From the NCBI GenBank assembly GCA_021199275.1, contig JAJQIJ010000018.1, forward strand, positions 50,667-114,666: 64,000 nt of DNA, in the 5' to 3' direction. The stretch is from Clostridiales bacterium. Its GTDB lineage: Bacteria; Bacillota; Clostridia; Oscillospirales; Acutalibacteraceae. The notes beneath the pieces were generated by a model. The model searched no databases and was not told the origin of the DNA. It saw nothing but the letters and a program-made list of their open reading frames with translations. Shown one piece after another: positions 17,203 to 27,435 of this stretch. Position numbers and translations under genes: made by a program. Each line of letters begins with the position of its first letter. The stretch's first letter is position 1.

Positions 17203-17816
17203 ATGTTTTTCATGTAAGGGTTATTTTTTCTTTCAAATTCAAGTGTTGTTTCACTGTCATGCCCGGGGCAGACCCTGTAATCCCCGCTAAGTAGAGCAAG
17301 GCGCTTTAAGCTTTTTTGCATTTCTTTAAAAGAGCCGCCCGGAAAGTCAGTTCTGCCGCAGGAACAGTAAAACAGAGTGTCGCCCGAAAAAATGCAGCCG
17401 CCGGCAACAAAGCACACGCTGCCCTTTGTGTGCCCCGGCGTGGCAAGCACCCTGATTTCAGTGCTGCCCAGCATTATCACATCATTATCTTTAAAGGTTT
17501 TAAATTCATTTAAGGCAGTTTGCCGCACCCCGCAAAATGCCGCAAGGCTTTTCTTTGAAGAAGTCAGCATTTCAGCGTCTTCCTGCGAAATCATAACCAC
17601 CGCGCCGGTGTTTTTTTGCATTTCATAAACACCGCCTATATGGTCAAAATGCCCGTGGGTTAAAAGAATCAATTCAACATGCGCGCCGTCAATAAGGCGC
17701 AGCATGTCGGCTGAATATTCAGTGCAGTCAATAAGCGCGCTTTTGCCGCTGTCTTCGTCTGTAATTAAATAGCAGTTGTTGCCCATGTCGCCGATAACGG
17801 CGCTTTTAACTGTCAT
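17199..17816 (-). CDS. MBL-fold hydrolase (glyoxalase II-like)
   Basis: Metallo-beta-lactamase-fold hydrolase of 205 residues with two metal sites. Seen: LLTHGHFDHIGGV (HxHxDH), TPGHTKGSVCFV, SGDTLFYCSCGRTDFPGG and a final PGHDSETTLEFERKNNPYM. This is the short Firmicute YqgX-type hydroxyacylglutathione hydrolase relative; the true thioester substrate is unknown. ATG at 17816 is used because GGGGGAAAA lies 7 nt upstream. It overlaps hemZ by four bases and starts 18 nt after dtd. Confidence 0.9.
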   Translation of the reverse strand: MTVKSAVIGDMGNNCYLITDEDSGKSALIDCTEYSADMLRLIDGAHVELILLTHGHFDHIGGVYEMQKNTGAVVMISQEDAEMLTSSKKSLAAFCGVRQTALNEFKTFKDNDVIMLGSTEIRVLATPGHTKGSVCFVAGGCIFSGDTLFYCSCGRTDFPGGSFKEMQKSLKRLALLSGDYRVCPGHDSETTLEFERKNNPYMKNI

Positions 17817-17834
17817 CAAATTTTCCCCCATTGT

Positions 17835-18314
17835 TTAATTCCGCCCGGTTTTATCTGTGCGCCGCAGCAATTCGGCTGAGTCCAGAATAATGGTGACAGG
17901 CCCGTCGTTCACCAGAAAAACCTGCATATCTGCGCCGAAAACGCCTGACTGAATATTTGAAATGCCGCCCTGCGCCATTTCCGTTTTGAAATATTCATAA
18001 AGCATGTCTGCCTCTTGCGCAGGCGCAGACTGTGTGAAGCTCGGCCGCCGCCCGTGGCGGCAGTCGGCTGCAAGCGTAAACTGTGACACAACAAGCGCGC
18101 CGCCGCAGACATCGCAAAGCGACAGGTTCATTTTGCCGGCGCTGTCGCTGAAAATTCTTAAATTTACAATCTTGTCTGCAAGAAACTGCGCGTCTTTTTC
18201 GGTGTCATTTTCCATAACGCCAAGCAGTATCAGCAGCCCCCTGTCAATTTCGCCCACTGTTTTGCCGTCTATGTCTACCTTGGCCTGAGCCACCCTTTGA
18301 ATCACAGCTCTCAT
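17835..18314 (-). CDS. dtd: D-aminoacyl-tRNA deacylase
   Basis: Hydrolyses D-aminoacyl-tRNA (for example D-Tyr-tRNA), protecting translation from D-amino acids. 159 residues. Seen: [20 protein letters not shown], the active-site [17 protein letters not shown] and the cross-subunit motif [11 protein letters not shown]. It overlaps the rel stop by four bases. Order rel-dtd-metallohydrolase-hemZ matches many Clostridia. Confidence 0.96.
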   Translation of the reverse strand: MRAVIQRVAQAKVDIDGKTVGEIDRGLLILLGVMENDTEKDAQFLADKIVNLRIFSDSAGKMNLSLCDVCGGALVVSQFTLAADCRHGRRPSFTQSAPAQEADMLYEYFKTEMAQGGISNIQSGVFGADMQVFLVNDGPVTIILDSAELLRRTDKTGRN

Positions 18315-20497
18315 TTTGATTTGTGGCCCCTTTCAATATGGTATACGCCTGTGATTTTCATGATTGACTTTATTATGCTGTCAAGATGTTCCTTGCTTGC
18401 CACGGCAAAGGTCAGCGTTGTAAGGCAATTATTGTCGCCAATCGGGCGGGCGTTTATTGAATGTATCTTAACATGCGCCGCTTTTAACATCTGCGTTATA
18501 TCAAGCACAACACCGTCTCTGTCAATGGCGTATATGTCAAGCACAGACTGCATTTCTATTTTTACATTTTCGTCCCAGCTGGCGGCTATCCAGCGGTCGG
18601 GCTCAGCGCAGTTTTTTAAGTCACGCGGCACATTTGTGCAGTCTCTCCTGTGAATAGACAGCCCGTGCCCCCTTGTTATGAACCCCACTATTTCCTCGCC
18701 CGGCAGCGGCGAACAGCATTTTGCCATTTTTATAAGGCAGTTGTCAATTCCCTCAACCCTGACGCCGTTTTCAGACGCCTTTGACACAGTGTGCTGCACC
18801 GTTGGAAATTCCTGCTCCGGCTCTTTTTCACGCCAATTGCGGTTATATTCCTCTTTTATGCCGGGCATAAGACGGCTGACAAGTATTCCGCCGTAGCCCA
18901 CAGCGGCATAGAAATCATCTGTGCTGTCAAAATGGCGCTTTTCGGCAATTTTTTTGATAAATTCATCATATTTAGCGCCTGACAGGTTTATAAGGTTGCG
19001 CTTGAGCTCGCGTTCAACTTCCGCCTTGCCGTCAACAATATTTTCATCTCTGCGCTCGCGTTTAAACCAGTTGCGTATTTTGCTTCTGGCCTGGCCTGTT
19101 TTTACAATTTTAAGCCAGTCACGGCTTGGGCCCTTTCCCTGCTGGTTTGACGTAAGAATTTCTACAATTTCACCGGTGTTTACTTCATAATCAAGCGGCA
19201 CTATTCGCCCGTCAACCTTTGCCCCGGTCATTTTATTGCCTATTTCGGAATGTATTGAATATGCAAAATCAATTACGGTTGAGCCGGTCGGCAGGCTTTT
19301 TACATCTCCGTTAGGGGTGAAAACATAAACTTCTTCAACAGATAAATCACCCTTTATGTTGGCAATCAAGTCCTCTGCAGTGTCAGCGCTTTCGCCAGTT
19401 TCAAGAATTTGGTGAATCCACTGCAAGCCATTGTCCATTTTTTGCCGCCCGGCAGAGCCGAGCTTATATTTCCAGTGCGCTGCTATGCCGAATTCAGCCG
19501 TGCGGTGCATTTCCCATGTTCTGATTTGAATTTCAAACGGCACGCCGGTTTCAGACAGCACTGTTGTGTGCAGCGACTGGTACATGTTTGGCTTTGGTGT
19601 TGAAATATAGTCTTTAAACCTGCCGGGAATTGGCTTAAACATGTCGTGCACTATGCCCAGCACATTATAGCAGTCTGTCATAGAGTCCACTATGATTCTG
19701 ACTGCGTATATGTCATAAATTTCTTCAAACGACTTGCCTTTAATATATACCTTTCTGAATATGCCGTGCACAGACTTGACTCTTGACGTTATGCTGTAAT
19801 TTTGAAACTTGCCCTTCAGCCTGTCGTCAATGCGCTTTGTAATGTCGCCTAAAAAGACTTCGCCCTCTTCCCTTTTCATTGAAAGAGAATTTGAAATTTC
19901 CTTATATGCAATGGGGTCAAGGTAAAAAATAGCCGTGTTTTCAAGTTCCTCTTTAAACGCGCGAATACCCAGCCTGTGCGCTATGGGCGCGTAAAATTCA
20001 AGCGTTTCAAGGCTTTTTTCACGCTGCTTATATGCCGGCATGTATTTAAGCGTGCGCATATTGTGCAGCCTGTCTGCAAGCTTTATGATTATAACTCTGA
20101 CGTCCTTATTCATTGCTATAAACATTTTTCTTATGTTTTCAGCCTGCACCTCTTCCCTGGTGGAAAGCGGAATCTGGCCCAGCTTTGTAACCCCGTCAAC
20201 CAGCAGTTCAACGTCTGCGCCGAAATTCTTTCTTATGAATTTAAGGTCGTATTCAGTGTCTTCAACAACGTCATGCAGCAGCGCGGCGGCAATGCAGTCG
20301 CTGTCCATTCCAAGTAAAAAAAGGATTTTGGCAACAGCAACAGGGTGCATAATATATGGCTCGCCCGAACGGCGCTTTTGGTCTTTATGCGCCGCTTTTG
20401 CCACGTCATAGGCTTTTTTGATTTTTTCACTGTCATATTGCTTGTTTTGCTTTACTTTTTCAAAGAAATCGTCAAAGCCGTCGTTATAATCAGCCAA
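18311..20497 (-). CDS. relA: Bifunctional (p)ppGpp synthetase/hydrolase Rel
   Basis: Stringent-response enzyme of 728 residues. Seen in order: HD hydrolase domain ([12 protein letters not shown] near 75, [10 protein letters not shown]), synthetase domain with [19 protein letters not shown], whose RxKD motif marks the bifunctional Mn-type enzyme, TGS domain ([20 protein letters not shown]), zinc-finger/helical region with [19 protein letters not shown], and a C-terminal ACT domain. TTG at 20497 is chosen because AGGAGG is 7 nt upstream. It overlaps recJ by 8 nt. Confidence 0.96.
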   Translation of the reverse strand: MADYNDGFDDFFEKVKQNKQYDSEKIKKAYDVAKAAHKDQKRRSGEPYIMHPVAVAKILFLLGMDSDCIAAALLHDVVEDTEYDLKFIRKNFGADVELLVDGVTKLGQIPLSTREEVQAENIRKMFIAMNKDVRVIIIKLADRLHNMRTLKYMPAYKQREKSLETLEFYAPIAHRLGIRAFKEELENTAIFYLDPIAYKEISNSLSMKREEGEVFLGDITKRIDDRLKGKFQNYSITSRVKSVHGIFRKVYIKGKSFEEIYDIYAVRIIVDSMTDCYNVLGIVHDMFKPIPGRFKDYISTPKPNMYQSLHTTVLSETGVPFEIQIRTWEMHRTAEFGIAAHWKYKLGSAGRQKMDNGLQWIHQILETGESADTAEDLIANIKGDLSVEEVYVFTPNGDVKSLPTGSTVIDFAYSIHSEIGNKMTGAKVDGRIVPLDYEVNTGEIVEILTSNQQGKGPSRDWLKIVKTGQARSKIRNWFKRERRDENIVDGKAEVERELKRNLINLSGAKYDEFIKKIAEKRHFDSTDDFYAAVGYGGILVSRLMPGIKEEYNRNWREKEPEQEFPTVQHTVSKASENGVRVEGIDNCLIKMAKCCSPLPGEEIVGFITRGHGLSIHRRDCTNVPRDLKNCAEPDRWIAASWDENVKIEMQSVLDIYAIDRDGVVLDITQMLKAAHVKIHSINARPIGDNNCLTTLTFAVASKEHLDSIIKSIMKITGVYHIERGHKSK

Positions 20498-22520
20498 TGC
20501 CAAGCCTCCTTTTCAAATATTTTATGGTTTTTGTTTTTTCCAGTTCAGCCCTTTGCGGTGCCGGCGACGCTGCTATTTTGCCATTATATTTTCTTATTAA
20601 ATCACATTCTTCAAATGCCGAAAGTGCAAAGCGCAGCTGAGCATAGCTTATGCTGCCAAGCAAAAAATAAATGTCGTCAATACTGAGCTTTTTATTTGCC
20701 TTAGCCTTTAAAAGCCGGTAAACTGCGGCGCATGCCTGCCTGTCAGGATATACGGAAGCGTCATTATTTTTTCCGGCAACAAACAGCTCATACACAGACT
20801 TTTCATGAAAATATTTTGCGTCGTCAACGCCGTTTTTCCTTATATCAACAGCTTTTATGGAAAGATATTTGGCGCCGTTATACATATTTGGGGTTATATT
20901 TACGGCAACGTCTATTTTGTCGCCCGCTTCAAACGGGAATTCATCAATAGGGGTGTTGAACTTAACAACTCTTAACGCCTTGCCCTTTTTTTCAAGGCGC
21001 AGCTGCAAATGCCTGCCATCTTTGCCCATGGGCGACGCTGATATTATATTTAGCCCGACGAGCGCAAAAACCGCCTGTGGGTTGCCAACCCCGCACGGCT
21101 CTAACACAGAAAGGCTTTCGGCAAGAGACAAGTCAAGGTAATGCGGCGACAAACGGCAGTCAATGTGCACTGTGGGCGCCGGCATTACCGTGTGTTTTTG
21201 CAAAGCATATTCGTTAATTTCGCGCCTGAAAGTTTCTATGTTTTCACGTTTTATGCTAAACCCCGCCGCAAGCGAATGGCCGCCGAAGCGCTCAAGCAGG
21301 TGCGAACAGGCTGAAAAGGCTTCAAAAATATTAAAGCCCTCAACGCTTCGTGCCGAAGCGGTTGCAAGTTCGCCGCCGTCTGTGCTTATTACCACGGTGG
21401 GCTTGCCGAATTGCTGCGTTATATGCGCGGCGGCAATGCCTATTACGCCCTTGTGGTAATTTTCACCCTGGGCTATTATAACCCTGTCTCTGAGCGCCCT
21501 GCCTGACTTGAGCAGGCTTTCGGTAATTTCAGCGGTAATGTTTTCTTCAATTTCACGGCGGCGGCTGTTTTCATTGTCAAGCATATCTGCATGCTGGCGC
21601 GCTTCTTCCATGCTTTCGCTTAAAAGCAGCTGCGCAGCCAAAGATGCGCTGCCCATTCTGCCCGCAGCGTTTATTCGCGGGCAAAGGCCGAATGCAAGTG
21701 CCTGCGCCGTTATTTCTTTTTCGGCATAGCCGGCAACATTTTTCAGCGCTTCAACCCCACAGCTTGGCTGCTCTTTGATTTTTTGCAGCCCTGATTTTAC
21801 AAAAACCCTGTTTTCATTAACAAGCGGCATAATGTCGCCGACTGTGCCTATTGCCACCAAGTCGGCATATTCGTCAAGCACATCGTCAACACTGCCGCAA
21901 AGCGCCGCGGCAAGCTTCATGGCCACGGCAACCCCCGAAATGTCGCTAAAGTTCATGCCGTTTTCAGCCCTGTGCGGGTTTATGGCGGCGGCGCATTTGG
22001 GAATTTCGCCCTCAAGCCTGTGGTGGTCTGTAATAATAAGCTCTGCGCCGTTTTCATAAATATGCTTTGCTTCGTCAAAAGCCGTAATGCCGTTGTCAAC
22101 TGTTATAAACAGCCCGGTGCCGCTTTTACACAGCTTATCTATGGCTGAAATGTTCATGCCATAGCCTTCCTCGCCGCGCGACGGTATGTAATAATCAATA
22201 TTGGCGCCCAGGCTTTTAAAAAACGAATATAAAAGCACAGTGGCGGTAACCCCGTCGCAGTCATAGTCGCCGAAAACGGTTATTTTTTCGCCCGCCTCAA
22301 ACGCCATTTCAATTCTTTCAACAGCCTTGTCCATATCTGCAAGCAGAAATGGGTCTGATATTTTTTTTGAATCGGAAATATAATCTGAAAACGCAAGCTC
22401 GTCGTCTATGCCCCTTGCAACCAGCAGGAAAGCAATAAACGGGTCAATATTAAATTTTTCGCTCAGCACCGAAGCCGCTTCCTTGTCCGCTTCGGCTATT
22501 TCCCACTTTTTATGCAGCAT
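20490..22520 (-). CDS. recJ: Single-stranded-DNA exonuclease RecJ
   Basis: 5'-3' ssDNA exonuclease for recombination and mismatch repair, 676 residues. Seen: the DHH motifs VFGDYDCDGVTAT (D85, D87), ELIITDHHRLEG and LVAIGTVGDIMPL, then GVIGIAAAHITQQFGKPTVV and the DHHA1 signature RFGGHSLAAGFSI. A C-terminal helical extension of about 110 residues follows the OB-like part. Its ATG overlaps the hisE stop (TAATG), coupling DNA repair to the histidine cluster, an arrangement of no known functional meaning. Confidence 0.95.
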   Translation of the reverse strand: MLHKKWEIAEADKEAASVLSEKFNIDPFIAFLLVARGIDDELAFSDYISDSKKISDPFLLADMDKAVERIEMAFEAGEKITVFGDYDCDGVTATVLLYSFFKSLGANIDYYIPSRGEEGYGMNISAIDKLCKSGTGLFITVDNGITAFDEAKHIYENGAELIITDHHRLEGEIPKCAAAINPHRAENGMNFSDISGVAVAMKLAAALCGSVDDVLDEYADLVAIGTVGDIMPLVNENRVFVKSGLQKIKEQPSCGVEALKNVAGYAEKEITAQALAFGLCPRINAAGRMGSASLAAQLLLSESMEEARQHADMLDNENSRRREIEENITAEITESLLKSGRALRDRVIIAQGENYHKGVIGIAAAHITQQFGKPTVVISTDGGELATASARSVEGFNIFEAFSACSHLLERFGGHSLAAGFSIKRENIETFRREINEYALQKHTVMPAPTVHIDCRLSPHYLDLSLAESLSVLEPCGVGNPQAVFALVGLNIISASPMGKDGRHLQLRLEKKGKALRVVKFNTPIDEFPFEAGDKIDVAVNITPNMYNGAKYLSIKAVDIRKNGVDDAKYFHEKSVYELFVAGKNNDASVYPDRQACAAVYRLLKAKANKKLSIDDIYFLLGSISYAQLRFALSAFEECDLIRKYNGKIAASPAPQRAELEKTKTIKYLKRRLGIG

Positions 22521-22849
22521 TACGAATTTTTGTCCACCTGATGAAATTCTTTAAGGTTTTTGCGCTTTGCAGCCCGCTTTTGCAGTTCGCTTTCAATGTC
22601 GCCGGGCGTTATGCCCCTGTCGGCAAGCATAACAAGAGTGTGGTAAATCAAGTCAGCCGTTTCAAAAATGATTTCCTCTTTGCTGTCATTTTTTGCGGCA
22701 ATAATCATTTCAGTGCATTCCTCGCCGACTTTTTTCAATATTTTGTCAATTCCCTTGTCAAAAAGATATGCCGTGTAAGAGCCTTCCTCTTTGAGCTTTT
22801 TTCTTTCAAGTATAACGTCATATTCAGCCTGAATAGAATTCATTGCCAT
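22520..22849 (-). CDS. hisE: Phosphoribosyl-ATP pyrophosphatase
   Basis: Second step of histidine synthesis (PR-ATP to PR-AMP). 109 residues, all-alpha MazG-like fold. Seen: [31 protein letters not shown] and [18 protein letters not shown] with the acidic metal ligands. Separate from hisI, unlike the fused enterobacterial HisIE. The start overlaps the end of hisI by 10 nt. Confidence 0.95.
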   Translation of the reverse strand: MAMNSIQAEYDVILERKKLKEEGSYTAYLFDKGIDKILKKVGEECTEMIIAAKNDSKEEIIFETADLIYHTLVMLADRGITPGDIESELQKRAAKRKNLKEFHQVDKNS

Positions 22850-23175
22850 TCCCCTTTTATTTTATTAAAAAAGCAGCTGTGGCTGCCGGTGTGGCATGCC
22901 GCGCCGGTCTGTATTACCCTGACAAGCAGCGCGTCGTCGTCACAGTCGCCGTAAATTGAAACCACTTTTTGCAGATGCCCGCTTGTGGCGCCCTTATTCC
23001 AGAGCTCGCCGCGGCTTCTTGACCAAAACCAAGTATAGCCGCTTTCAAGCGTTTTTAAAAGCGACTGTTTGTTCATATATGCCAGCATTAAAACTTCGCC
23101 TGTGGCGTCTTCCTGAACAATTGCGGGAATCAGGTCTGATTTTACAAAATATTTTTCAGCTTCTTTTTCTGTCAT
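22840..23175 (-). CDS. hisI: Phosphoribosyl-AMP cyclohydrolase
   Basis: Third step of histidine synthesis, opening the adenine ring. 111 residues. Seen: [50 protein letters not shown] and the zinc/metal residues in [16 protein letters not shown] at 23175 overlaps the hisA stop as ATGA and has AGGGG 8 nt upstream, which supports it over the GTG two codons earlier. Confidence 0.95.
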   Translation of the reverse strand: MTEKEAEKYFVKSDLIPAIVQEDATGEVLMLAYMNKQSLLKTLESGYTWFWSRSRGELWNKGATSGHLQKVVSIYGDCDDDALLVRVIQTGAACHTGSHSCFFNKIKGEWQ

Positions 23176-23885
23176 TTGCACACCCCTATTGCGTCTCTGA
23201 GAGACAGCGTAGCGTTATATATGCTCCTGCCGCATATTGCGCCGTAAAGCTTTAAGTCGCGCAGGGCAAGTATGTCGTCAAGGTCTGTCACACCGCCCGA
23301 CGCGGTAATTGAACAGCTGACGCTGTTATTTATTTCAGCAAGTTCTTTTAAGTTAGGGCCGCTTAAAGTGCCGTCTTTTGAAATGTCTGTGTAAATTATG
23401 TTAGAAACGCCCAAGGCTTCCATTTTTTTTGCAAGGTCAATATAATTATAAGCCGAACTTTCAAGCCAGCCCTCTGCCGCGGCGAAGCCGTTTTTCGCGT
23501 CTATACCCACTGCTATTTTGCCGCCGTATTTTTTTACGGCATTTTCAACAAGGGCATGGTCTTTAATTGCGGCGGAGCCCAAAATTACACGGCTTATGCC
23601 GTTTTCAAGATAAAATTCAATGTCGCCCATGGTGCGAATTCCGCCTCCGAGCTCCACCTTTAGCCCTGTTTTTTCGGCAACTTCCAAAAAAACGCCGCTG
23701 TTTACTCTCTTTTTTTCTTTTGAGCCGTCAAGGTCAACCATGTGTATCCATTCAGCGCCGTCGCTTTCAAACGCGCGCGCGGCTGCCAGTGCGCTTTCAG
23801 CCACCCTTTTGGCAGTTGAAAATTCGCCCTTATAGAGCCTTACAGGCACCCCGCCGAGTATGTCAATTGCCGGAAATATTATCAT
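23172..23885 (-). CDS. hisA: ProFAR isomerase
   Basis: TIM-barrel Amadori isomerase of 237 residues. Seen: [20 protein letters not shown] (catalytic Asp early), [46 protein letters not shown] (second catalytic Asp) and [13 protein letters not shown] at 23885 follows AAAGGAGCGGCTC; the frame upstream is open but lacks a ribosome site. hisH and hisF, usual neighbours, are missing here. Confidence 0.95.
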   Translation of the reverse strand: MIIFPAIDILGGVPVRLYKGEFSTAKRVAESALAAARAFESDGAEWIHMVDLDGSKEKKRVNSGVFLEVAEKTGLKVELGGGIRTMGDIEFYLENGISRVILGSAAIKDHALVENAVKKYGGKIAVGIDAKNGFAAAEGWLESSAYNYIDLAKKMEALGVSNIIYTDISKDGTLSGPNLKELAEINNSVSCSITASGGVTDLDDILALRDLKLYGAICGRSIYNATLSLRDAIGVCK

Positions 23886-23970
23886 ATGAGCCGCTCCTTT
23901 GTAATATGCATTTGCTTTATGTGAATTTGCAGTGAAACAAGTGTGGTTTAATAAGTGGCAGTGCCCCGGC

Positions 23971-24102
23971 ATGCAATAAGGGCCGCATTGTCATTAAACG
24001 CGGGGCGCTATGCGCTGCCGCCACAGCCGGAAACAGTGCCCGCCGCCGGCTGAAAGCCAAGCCCCGCCGCCGACAGAGACGTGTGGCATTACACCCAAAT
24101 TA
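23971..24102 (-). repeat. Structured stop-anchored repeat, copy J (diverged, full length)
   Basis: 132 nt between hisB and hisA, element orientation as the genes. It begins TAATTTGGG, where TAA is the hisB stop codon. Inside it shares GGCGGCGGGGC, GGCGGCAGCG and CGCGTTTAA with other copies, and ends CCCTTATTGCAT. It occupies most of the 214-nt gap where hisH would be expected in other operons. Confidence 0.6.
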
Positions 24103-24675
24103 CAGCACACCCTTTGTTGAAAGCATGGCTTCGCCGTTTTCTTTTACCGCCTCTTTCATGGCGTGGGCAAACGCTTTAAACATGGCTTCTGTTTCATGGT
24201 GTGAATTGCTGCCGTAAGGCACGGTGATGTGCAGCGTTACGCCGGCGTTCATTGCAAAGGCACGGAAAAATTCCTCTGTGCAGCAGGTTTCATAGTCGCC
24301 GCAATGTTCCTCTGCAAAGTCTGCCCTGAAATGCAGGTAAGGCCTGTTTGAAATGTCAACACAGCAAAAAGCAAGGCTTTCGTCCATAGGCACATAAAAA
24401 GCGCCATATCGGTTAATGCCGCCCATGCTGCCAAGCGCCTTTTTAAACGCCATGCCCAGAGCTATGCCAGTGTCTTCAACAGTGTGGTGGGTGTCAACGT
24501 CAAGGTCGCCCGCAACGGTAAGCTTAAGCCCGAAGCCGCCGTGCAGTGCAAAAGCTTGCAGCATATGGTCAAAAAAACCTATGCCGCTTGAAATTTCGGC
24601 ACTGCCCCCGTCAAGTTCAAGCTTTAGCTTTATCTGCGTTTCCTTGGTGTTTCTTTGAACTTCGGCTTTCCTCAT
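24100..24675 (-). CDS. hisB: Imidazoleglycerol-phosphate dehydratase
   Basis: Seventh step of histidine synthesis; Mn-dependent enzyme of 191 residues. Seen: SGIGFFDHMLQAFALHGGF, DVDTHHTVEDTGIALG and SNSHHETEAMFKAFAHA, the histidine-rich metal motifs. Monofunctional (no phosphatase domain). Ribosome site AAAGGAAAATAG. The stop codon is also the first three bases of repeat copy J. Confidence 0.96.
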   Translation of the reverse strand: MRKAEVQRNTKETQIKLKLELDGGSAEISSGIGFFDHMLQAFALHGGFGLKLTVAGDLDVDTHHTVEDTGIALGMAFKKALGSMGGINRYGAFYVPMDESLAFCCVDISNRPYLHFRADFAEEHCGDYETCCTEEFFRAFAMNAGVTLHITVPYGSNSHHETEAMFKAFAHAMKEAVKENGEAMLSTKGVL

Positions 24676-24677
24676 AA

Positions 24678-24893
24678 CTATTTTCCTTTCTGTGCGTCTT
24701 TGCCAAAAAGCGAGGCAAGGCGCGTTTGGGAAACGGCTTTTCTTTTTGCTGTTTCTTTTTTGTCTATTGAAAGGCGAATCACATCGCCCTCTTGCGCATT
24801 TTCAAAAATTTCAGCGGGCACGTTAAATATTTTGCCGTTTTTGCTTTCGCAGACGGCAAAGCCGCTTTCAAACCTGTTAATAATAAATTCCAT
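24678..24893 (-). CDS. DUF3006 family protein
   Basis: Small protein of 71 residues. Seen: MEFIINRFESGFAVCESKNG followed by FNVPAEIFENAQEGDVIRLSID, typical of the DUF3006 beta-barrel. ATG at 24893 lies one base after the stop of the upstream metallo-hydrolase. DUF3006 genes are regularly paired with ComEC-like metallo-beta-lactamase proteins in Firmicutes. The function is unknown; the pair sits inside the histidine cluster. Confidence 0.85.
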   Translation of the reverse strand: MEFIINRFESGFAVCESKNGKIFNVPAEIFENAQEGDVIRLSIDKKETAKRKAVSQTRLASLFGKDAQKGK

Positions 24894-24894
24894 A

Positions 24895-26136
24895 TCAATT
24901 GCTTTCTTCGCTTGGGTTGCAAACCCTACAGGCGCTGTATCCCTCTTTTTCAAGGGCTGCTATGCTTTCGTTTGACGTTTTATAGTTGCCCGAATCTATT
25001 TGCGTTGCATAACGGCAGTCGGGCGTGTGAATTTTTTTGCTGGAAGTGTTAAGCACCCATTTGTATTCACCGCTGTCATCTGTGCCGGCGGTGGCGTCTG
25101 ACGCAGTGCTTTCGGCTAAAGCCGCCTGTGCGGCCGCTTGCGTGCCCTGCTCTGCAGTGGTGGTTTCTGCGGTGGTTTCTGCGGTGGTTTCGGCGCTTTG
25201 CTCTGCACTTTCGTAAATTGAAAGGCTGCCTAATGACGAGTAGTCAACCTGCGTTTCATATGCAATGGAACTGCCGTCTGTTGAAATAATTATATCGCCG
25301 TTCAGGTCTGTTCTTAATATCTGCGCGCCCACAGACTGCCAGTTTGTAATCGCCTGTGTTGTCGGGTGGCCGTATGAATTGCCCGCGCCGACTTCAAAAA
25401 CCGCATAGTCGGCAGAAACTCTTAATGCGAAATCATATGACGACGAGCTTGACGAGCCATGGTGCCCAACCTTAATTACATTTGCGCTCACATCATAAGA
25501 TATTTCGTTTTCAATAAGCTCTTCGGCGTCACCCATAAACAGATATGACACATCGTAATATGTAAGCTTAAGCACAGCCGAATAATTATTTAAATCGCTG
25601 TATTCCCCGCCTGACGGTGAAATAATATATGCCCGCAGGTTTTCCTCATTAATAACAGAAACACCGCTTTTGGCTTCAATTATTTCACACCCATCTTCCG
25701 ATATGGCGTTTAGCAGGTTTTCATAAGTGTAAGACGACGATTCAACGTCAGGCATATAAACCGTGCCGACGTCAAAGGCGTCTATAACATCTGCAAGACC
25801 TCCGATATGGTCTGAATGCGGGTGGGTGGCTATAACATATGTTATTTCGGACACTCCCAGCGCCTCAAGCCTGGAAATGACTGCGTCAGCCATGTTGCTT
25901 TCGCCCGCATCAATAAGCATGGTGTCCCCGTTAGGAAACTGAATAAATTCGCTGTCTCCCTGCCCGACATCGAAAAAATGCACTGCAAGCACACCGTCTG
26001 ACAATGTATATTCCGCCGGTTCGCCGAAATATTTGTCATATAAGTCAGAAACTGTAAATTCGCCCGCACAGGCAGTAAAAAAAGTTGAAATAAATATAAC
26101 CGATATAAACAGCGACAGCGCTTTTCGTATTTTCAT
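24895..26136 (-). CDS. Lipoprotein ComEC/Rec2-like MBL-fold hydrolase
   Basis: Extracellular metallo-beta-lactamase-fold enzyme of 413 residues, likely a nuclease/phosphodiesterase. A signal peptide ends in a lipobox (FFTAC, Cys about 23). Seen: VHFFDVGQGDSEFIQFPNGD, THPHSDHIGGL (HxHxDH), FMGDAEE and KVGHHGSSSSSS, the ComEC C-domain motifs. A low-complexity T/A/E/S linker (about 315-350, tandem 12-bp units at about 25160-25195) leads to a C-terminal Ada-like metal module with CRYATQ and CRVCNP. It overlaps hisD by ATGA, so it is part of the his transcript. It lacks the membrane channel of ComEC, so DNA uptake is unlikely; nutrient DNA degradation is an inference. Confidence 0.88.
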   Translation of the reverse strand: MKIRKALSLFISVIFISTFFTACAGEFTVSDLYDKYFGEPAEYTLSDGVLAVHFFDVGQGDSEFIQFPNGDTMLIDAGESNMADAVISRLEALGVSEITYVIATHPHSDHIGGLADVIDAFDVGTVYMPDVESSSYTYENLLNAISEDGCEIIEAKSGVSVINEENLRAYIISPSGGEYSDLNNYSAVLKLTYYDVSYLFMGDAEELIENEISYDVSANVIKVGHHGSSSSSSYDFALRVSADYAVFEVGAGNSYGHPTTQAITNWQSVGAQILRTDLNGDIIISTDGSSIAYETQVDYSSLGSLSIYESAEQSAETTAETTAETTTAEQGTQAAAQAALAESTASDATAGTDDSGEYKWVLNTSSKKIHTPDCRYATQIDSGNYKTSNESIAALEKEGYSACRVCNPSEESN

Positions 26137-27416
26137 TGGCGCCTTACCTTTATGCTGTTTGCGTGGGCGGTAAGCCCCTCTGTTTCTGCAAGGGTTACAA
26201 CATCGTCTGCCGCGGCAGAAAATGCGTCTTTAGTGTAATAAATGAAAGACGACTTTTTTACAAAGCTGTCAACGCCCAGCGGGCTGAAAAAGCGCGCCGT
26301 GCCTGACGTGGGCAAAATATGGTTTGGCCCTGCGTAATAATCGCCGACGGGTTCGGGCGCATAATTGCCCAAAAAGACACTGCCTGCGTTGTCAACAAAG
26401 CCTATATATCTGAGCGGGTCTTCAACGCACATTTCAAGGTGTTCGGGCGCAAGCTCATTTGCAAAGTCAAGCGCCTTTTGCACGCTGTCGCAAACTATTA
26501 TTTCGCCATAATCATTAAGCGCCTTTTCAATTATTTCACTGCGCTCAAGATATTTTATTTGCTTTTCTATTTCTTTAACAGTGGCCTTTGCAAGGCTTTC
26601 AGATGTGGTAATCAGCACGGCAGACGCCATGACGTCATGTTCTGCCTGGCTCATAAGGTCTGCCGCCAAAAACGCAGGGTTGGCACTTTTGTCTGCCACT
26701 ATCAATATTTCCGACGGGCCTGCAATCATGTCAATGTCAACCGTGCCGAAAAGCAGCCTTTTCGCGGTGGCAACAAATATATTTCCGGGGCCCACTATTT
26801 TGTCAACCTTAGGCAGCTTGTCCGTGCCGTAAGCAAGCGCCGCAACGGCCTGGGCGCCGCCGCACAAAAACACACGTTCCACCCCGGAAATGGCCGCAGC
26901 AGCCATAATGTTGGGGTTGGGGCCGCCGTCTTTCCCGGGCGGAGTTACCATTACAATTTCACCCACGCCGGCTATCTTTGCAGGCACAGCGCTCATTAAA
27001 ACAGAGCTTGGGTATGCCGCCGTGCCGCCCGGCACATAAATGCCCACCTTAGAAAGACCCCTTATGCGCTGGCCCATTACGCTGCCGTCAGGCTTTGAAG
27101 TAAACCAGCTTTGCTGCACTTCGCGCATGTGAAAGTCATATATATTGTTTTTTGCATTTATCAGCGCCGTGCGAAAGTCATTGTCAACCAAATCAAGATA
27201 TGCCGCTATTTCGTCTTTTTCAATGCATATTTTTTTCGGCACAGACCCGTCAAAACGCGCAGTGTATTCACGCAGCGCCTCGTCGCCGCCGGTTTTTACG
27301 CCGTCTATAATGGATTTTACAATGTTTGTTACATTTTCGTCTTCCTTGGCGCTTCTTTTTTTAAGATTTTCAATTATTTCATATTCGGCTTTTCCGTTTG
27401 CCTTTGTAATTTTCAT
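26133..27416 (-). CDS. hisD: Histidinol dehydrogenase
   Basis: NAD-dependent last two steps of histidine synthesis, 427 residues. Seen: VGIYVPGGTAAYPSSVLMSAVPA, GPGNIFVATAKRLLFG, DMIAGPSEILI, MSQAEHDVMASA and PEHLEMCVEDP, including the Zn and catalytic His/Glu residues. ATG at 27416 follows AAAAGGAGTGCGGC. Encoded 19 nt after hisZG. Confidence 0.97.
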   Translation of the reverse strand: MKITKANGKAEYEIIENLKKRSAKEDENVTNIVKSIIDGVKTGGDEALREYTARFDGSVPKKICIEKDEIAAYLDLVDNDFRTALINAKNNIYDFHMREVQQSWFTSKPDGSVMGQRIRGLSKVGIYVPGGTAAYPSSVLMSAVPAKIAGVGEIVMVTPPGKDGGPNPNIMAAAAISGVERVFLCGGAQAVAALAYGTDKLPKVDKIVGPGNIFVATAKRLLFGTVDIDMIAGPSEILIVADKSANPAFLAADLMSQAEHDVMASAVLITTSESLAKATVKEIEKQIKYLERSEIIEKALNDYGEIIVCDSVQKALDFANELAPEHLEMCVEDPLRYIGFVDNAGSVFLGNYAPEPVGDYYAGPNHILPTSGTARFFSPLGVDSFVKKSSFIYYTKDAFSAAADDVVTLAETEGLTAHANSIKVRRQ

Positions 27417-27435
27417 TTGCCGCACTCCTTTTCGC

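Noticed and set aside
23886..24099. Possible hisH remnant between hisB and hisA
   Set aside because: No glutamine-amidotransferase motif is readable in any frame; the gap is occupied by diverged repeat copy J.
25130..25200. Tandem 12-bp repeats, considered as a CRISPR or VNTR locus
   Set aside because: They lie in frame inside the low-complexity Thr/Ala/Glu linker of the metallo-hydrolase and code for repeated residues.
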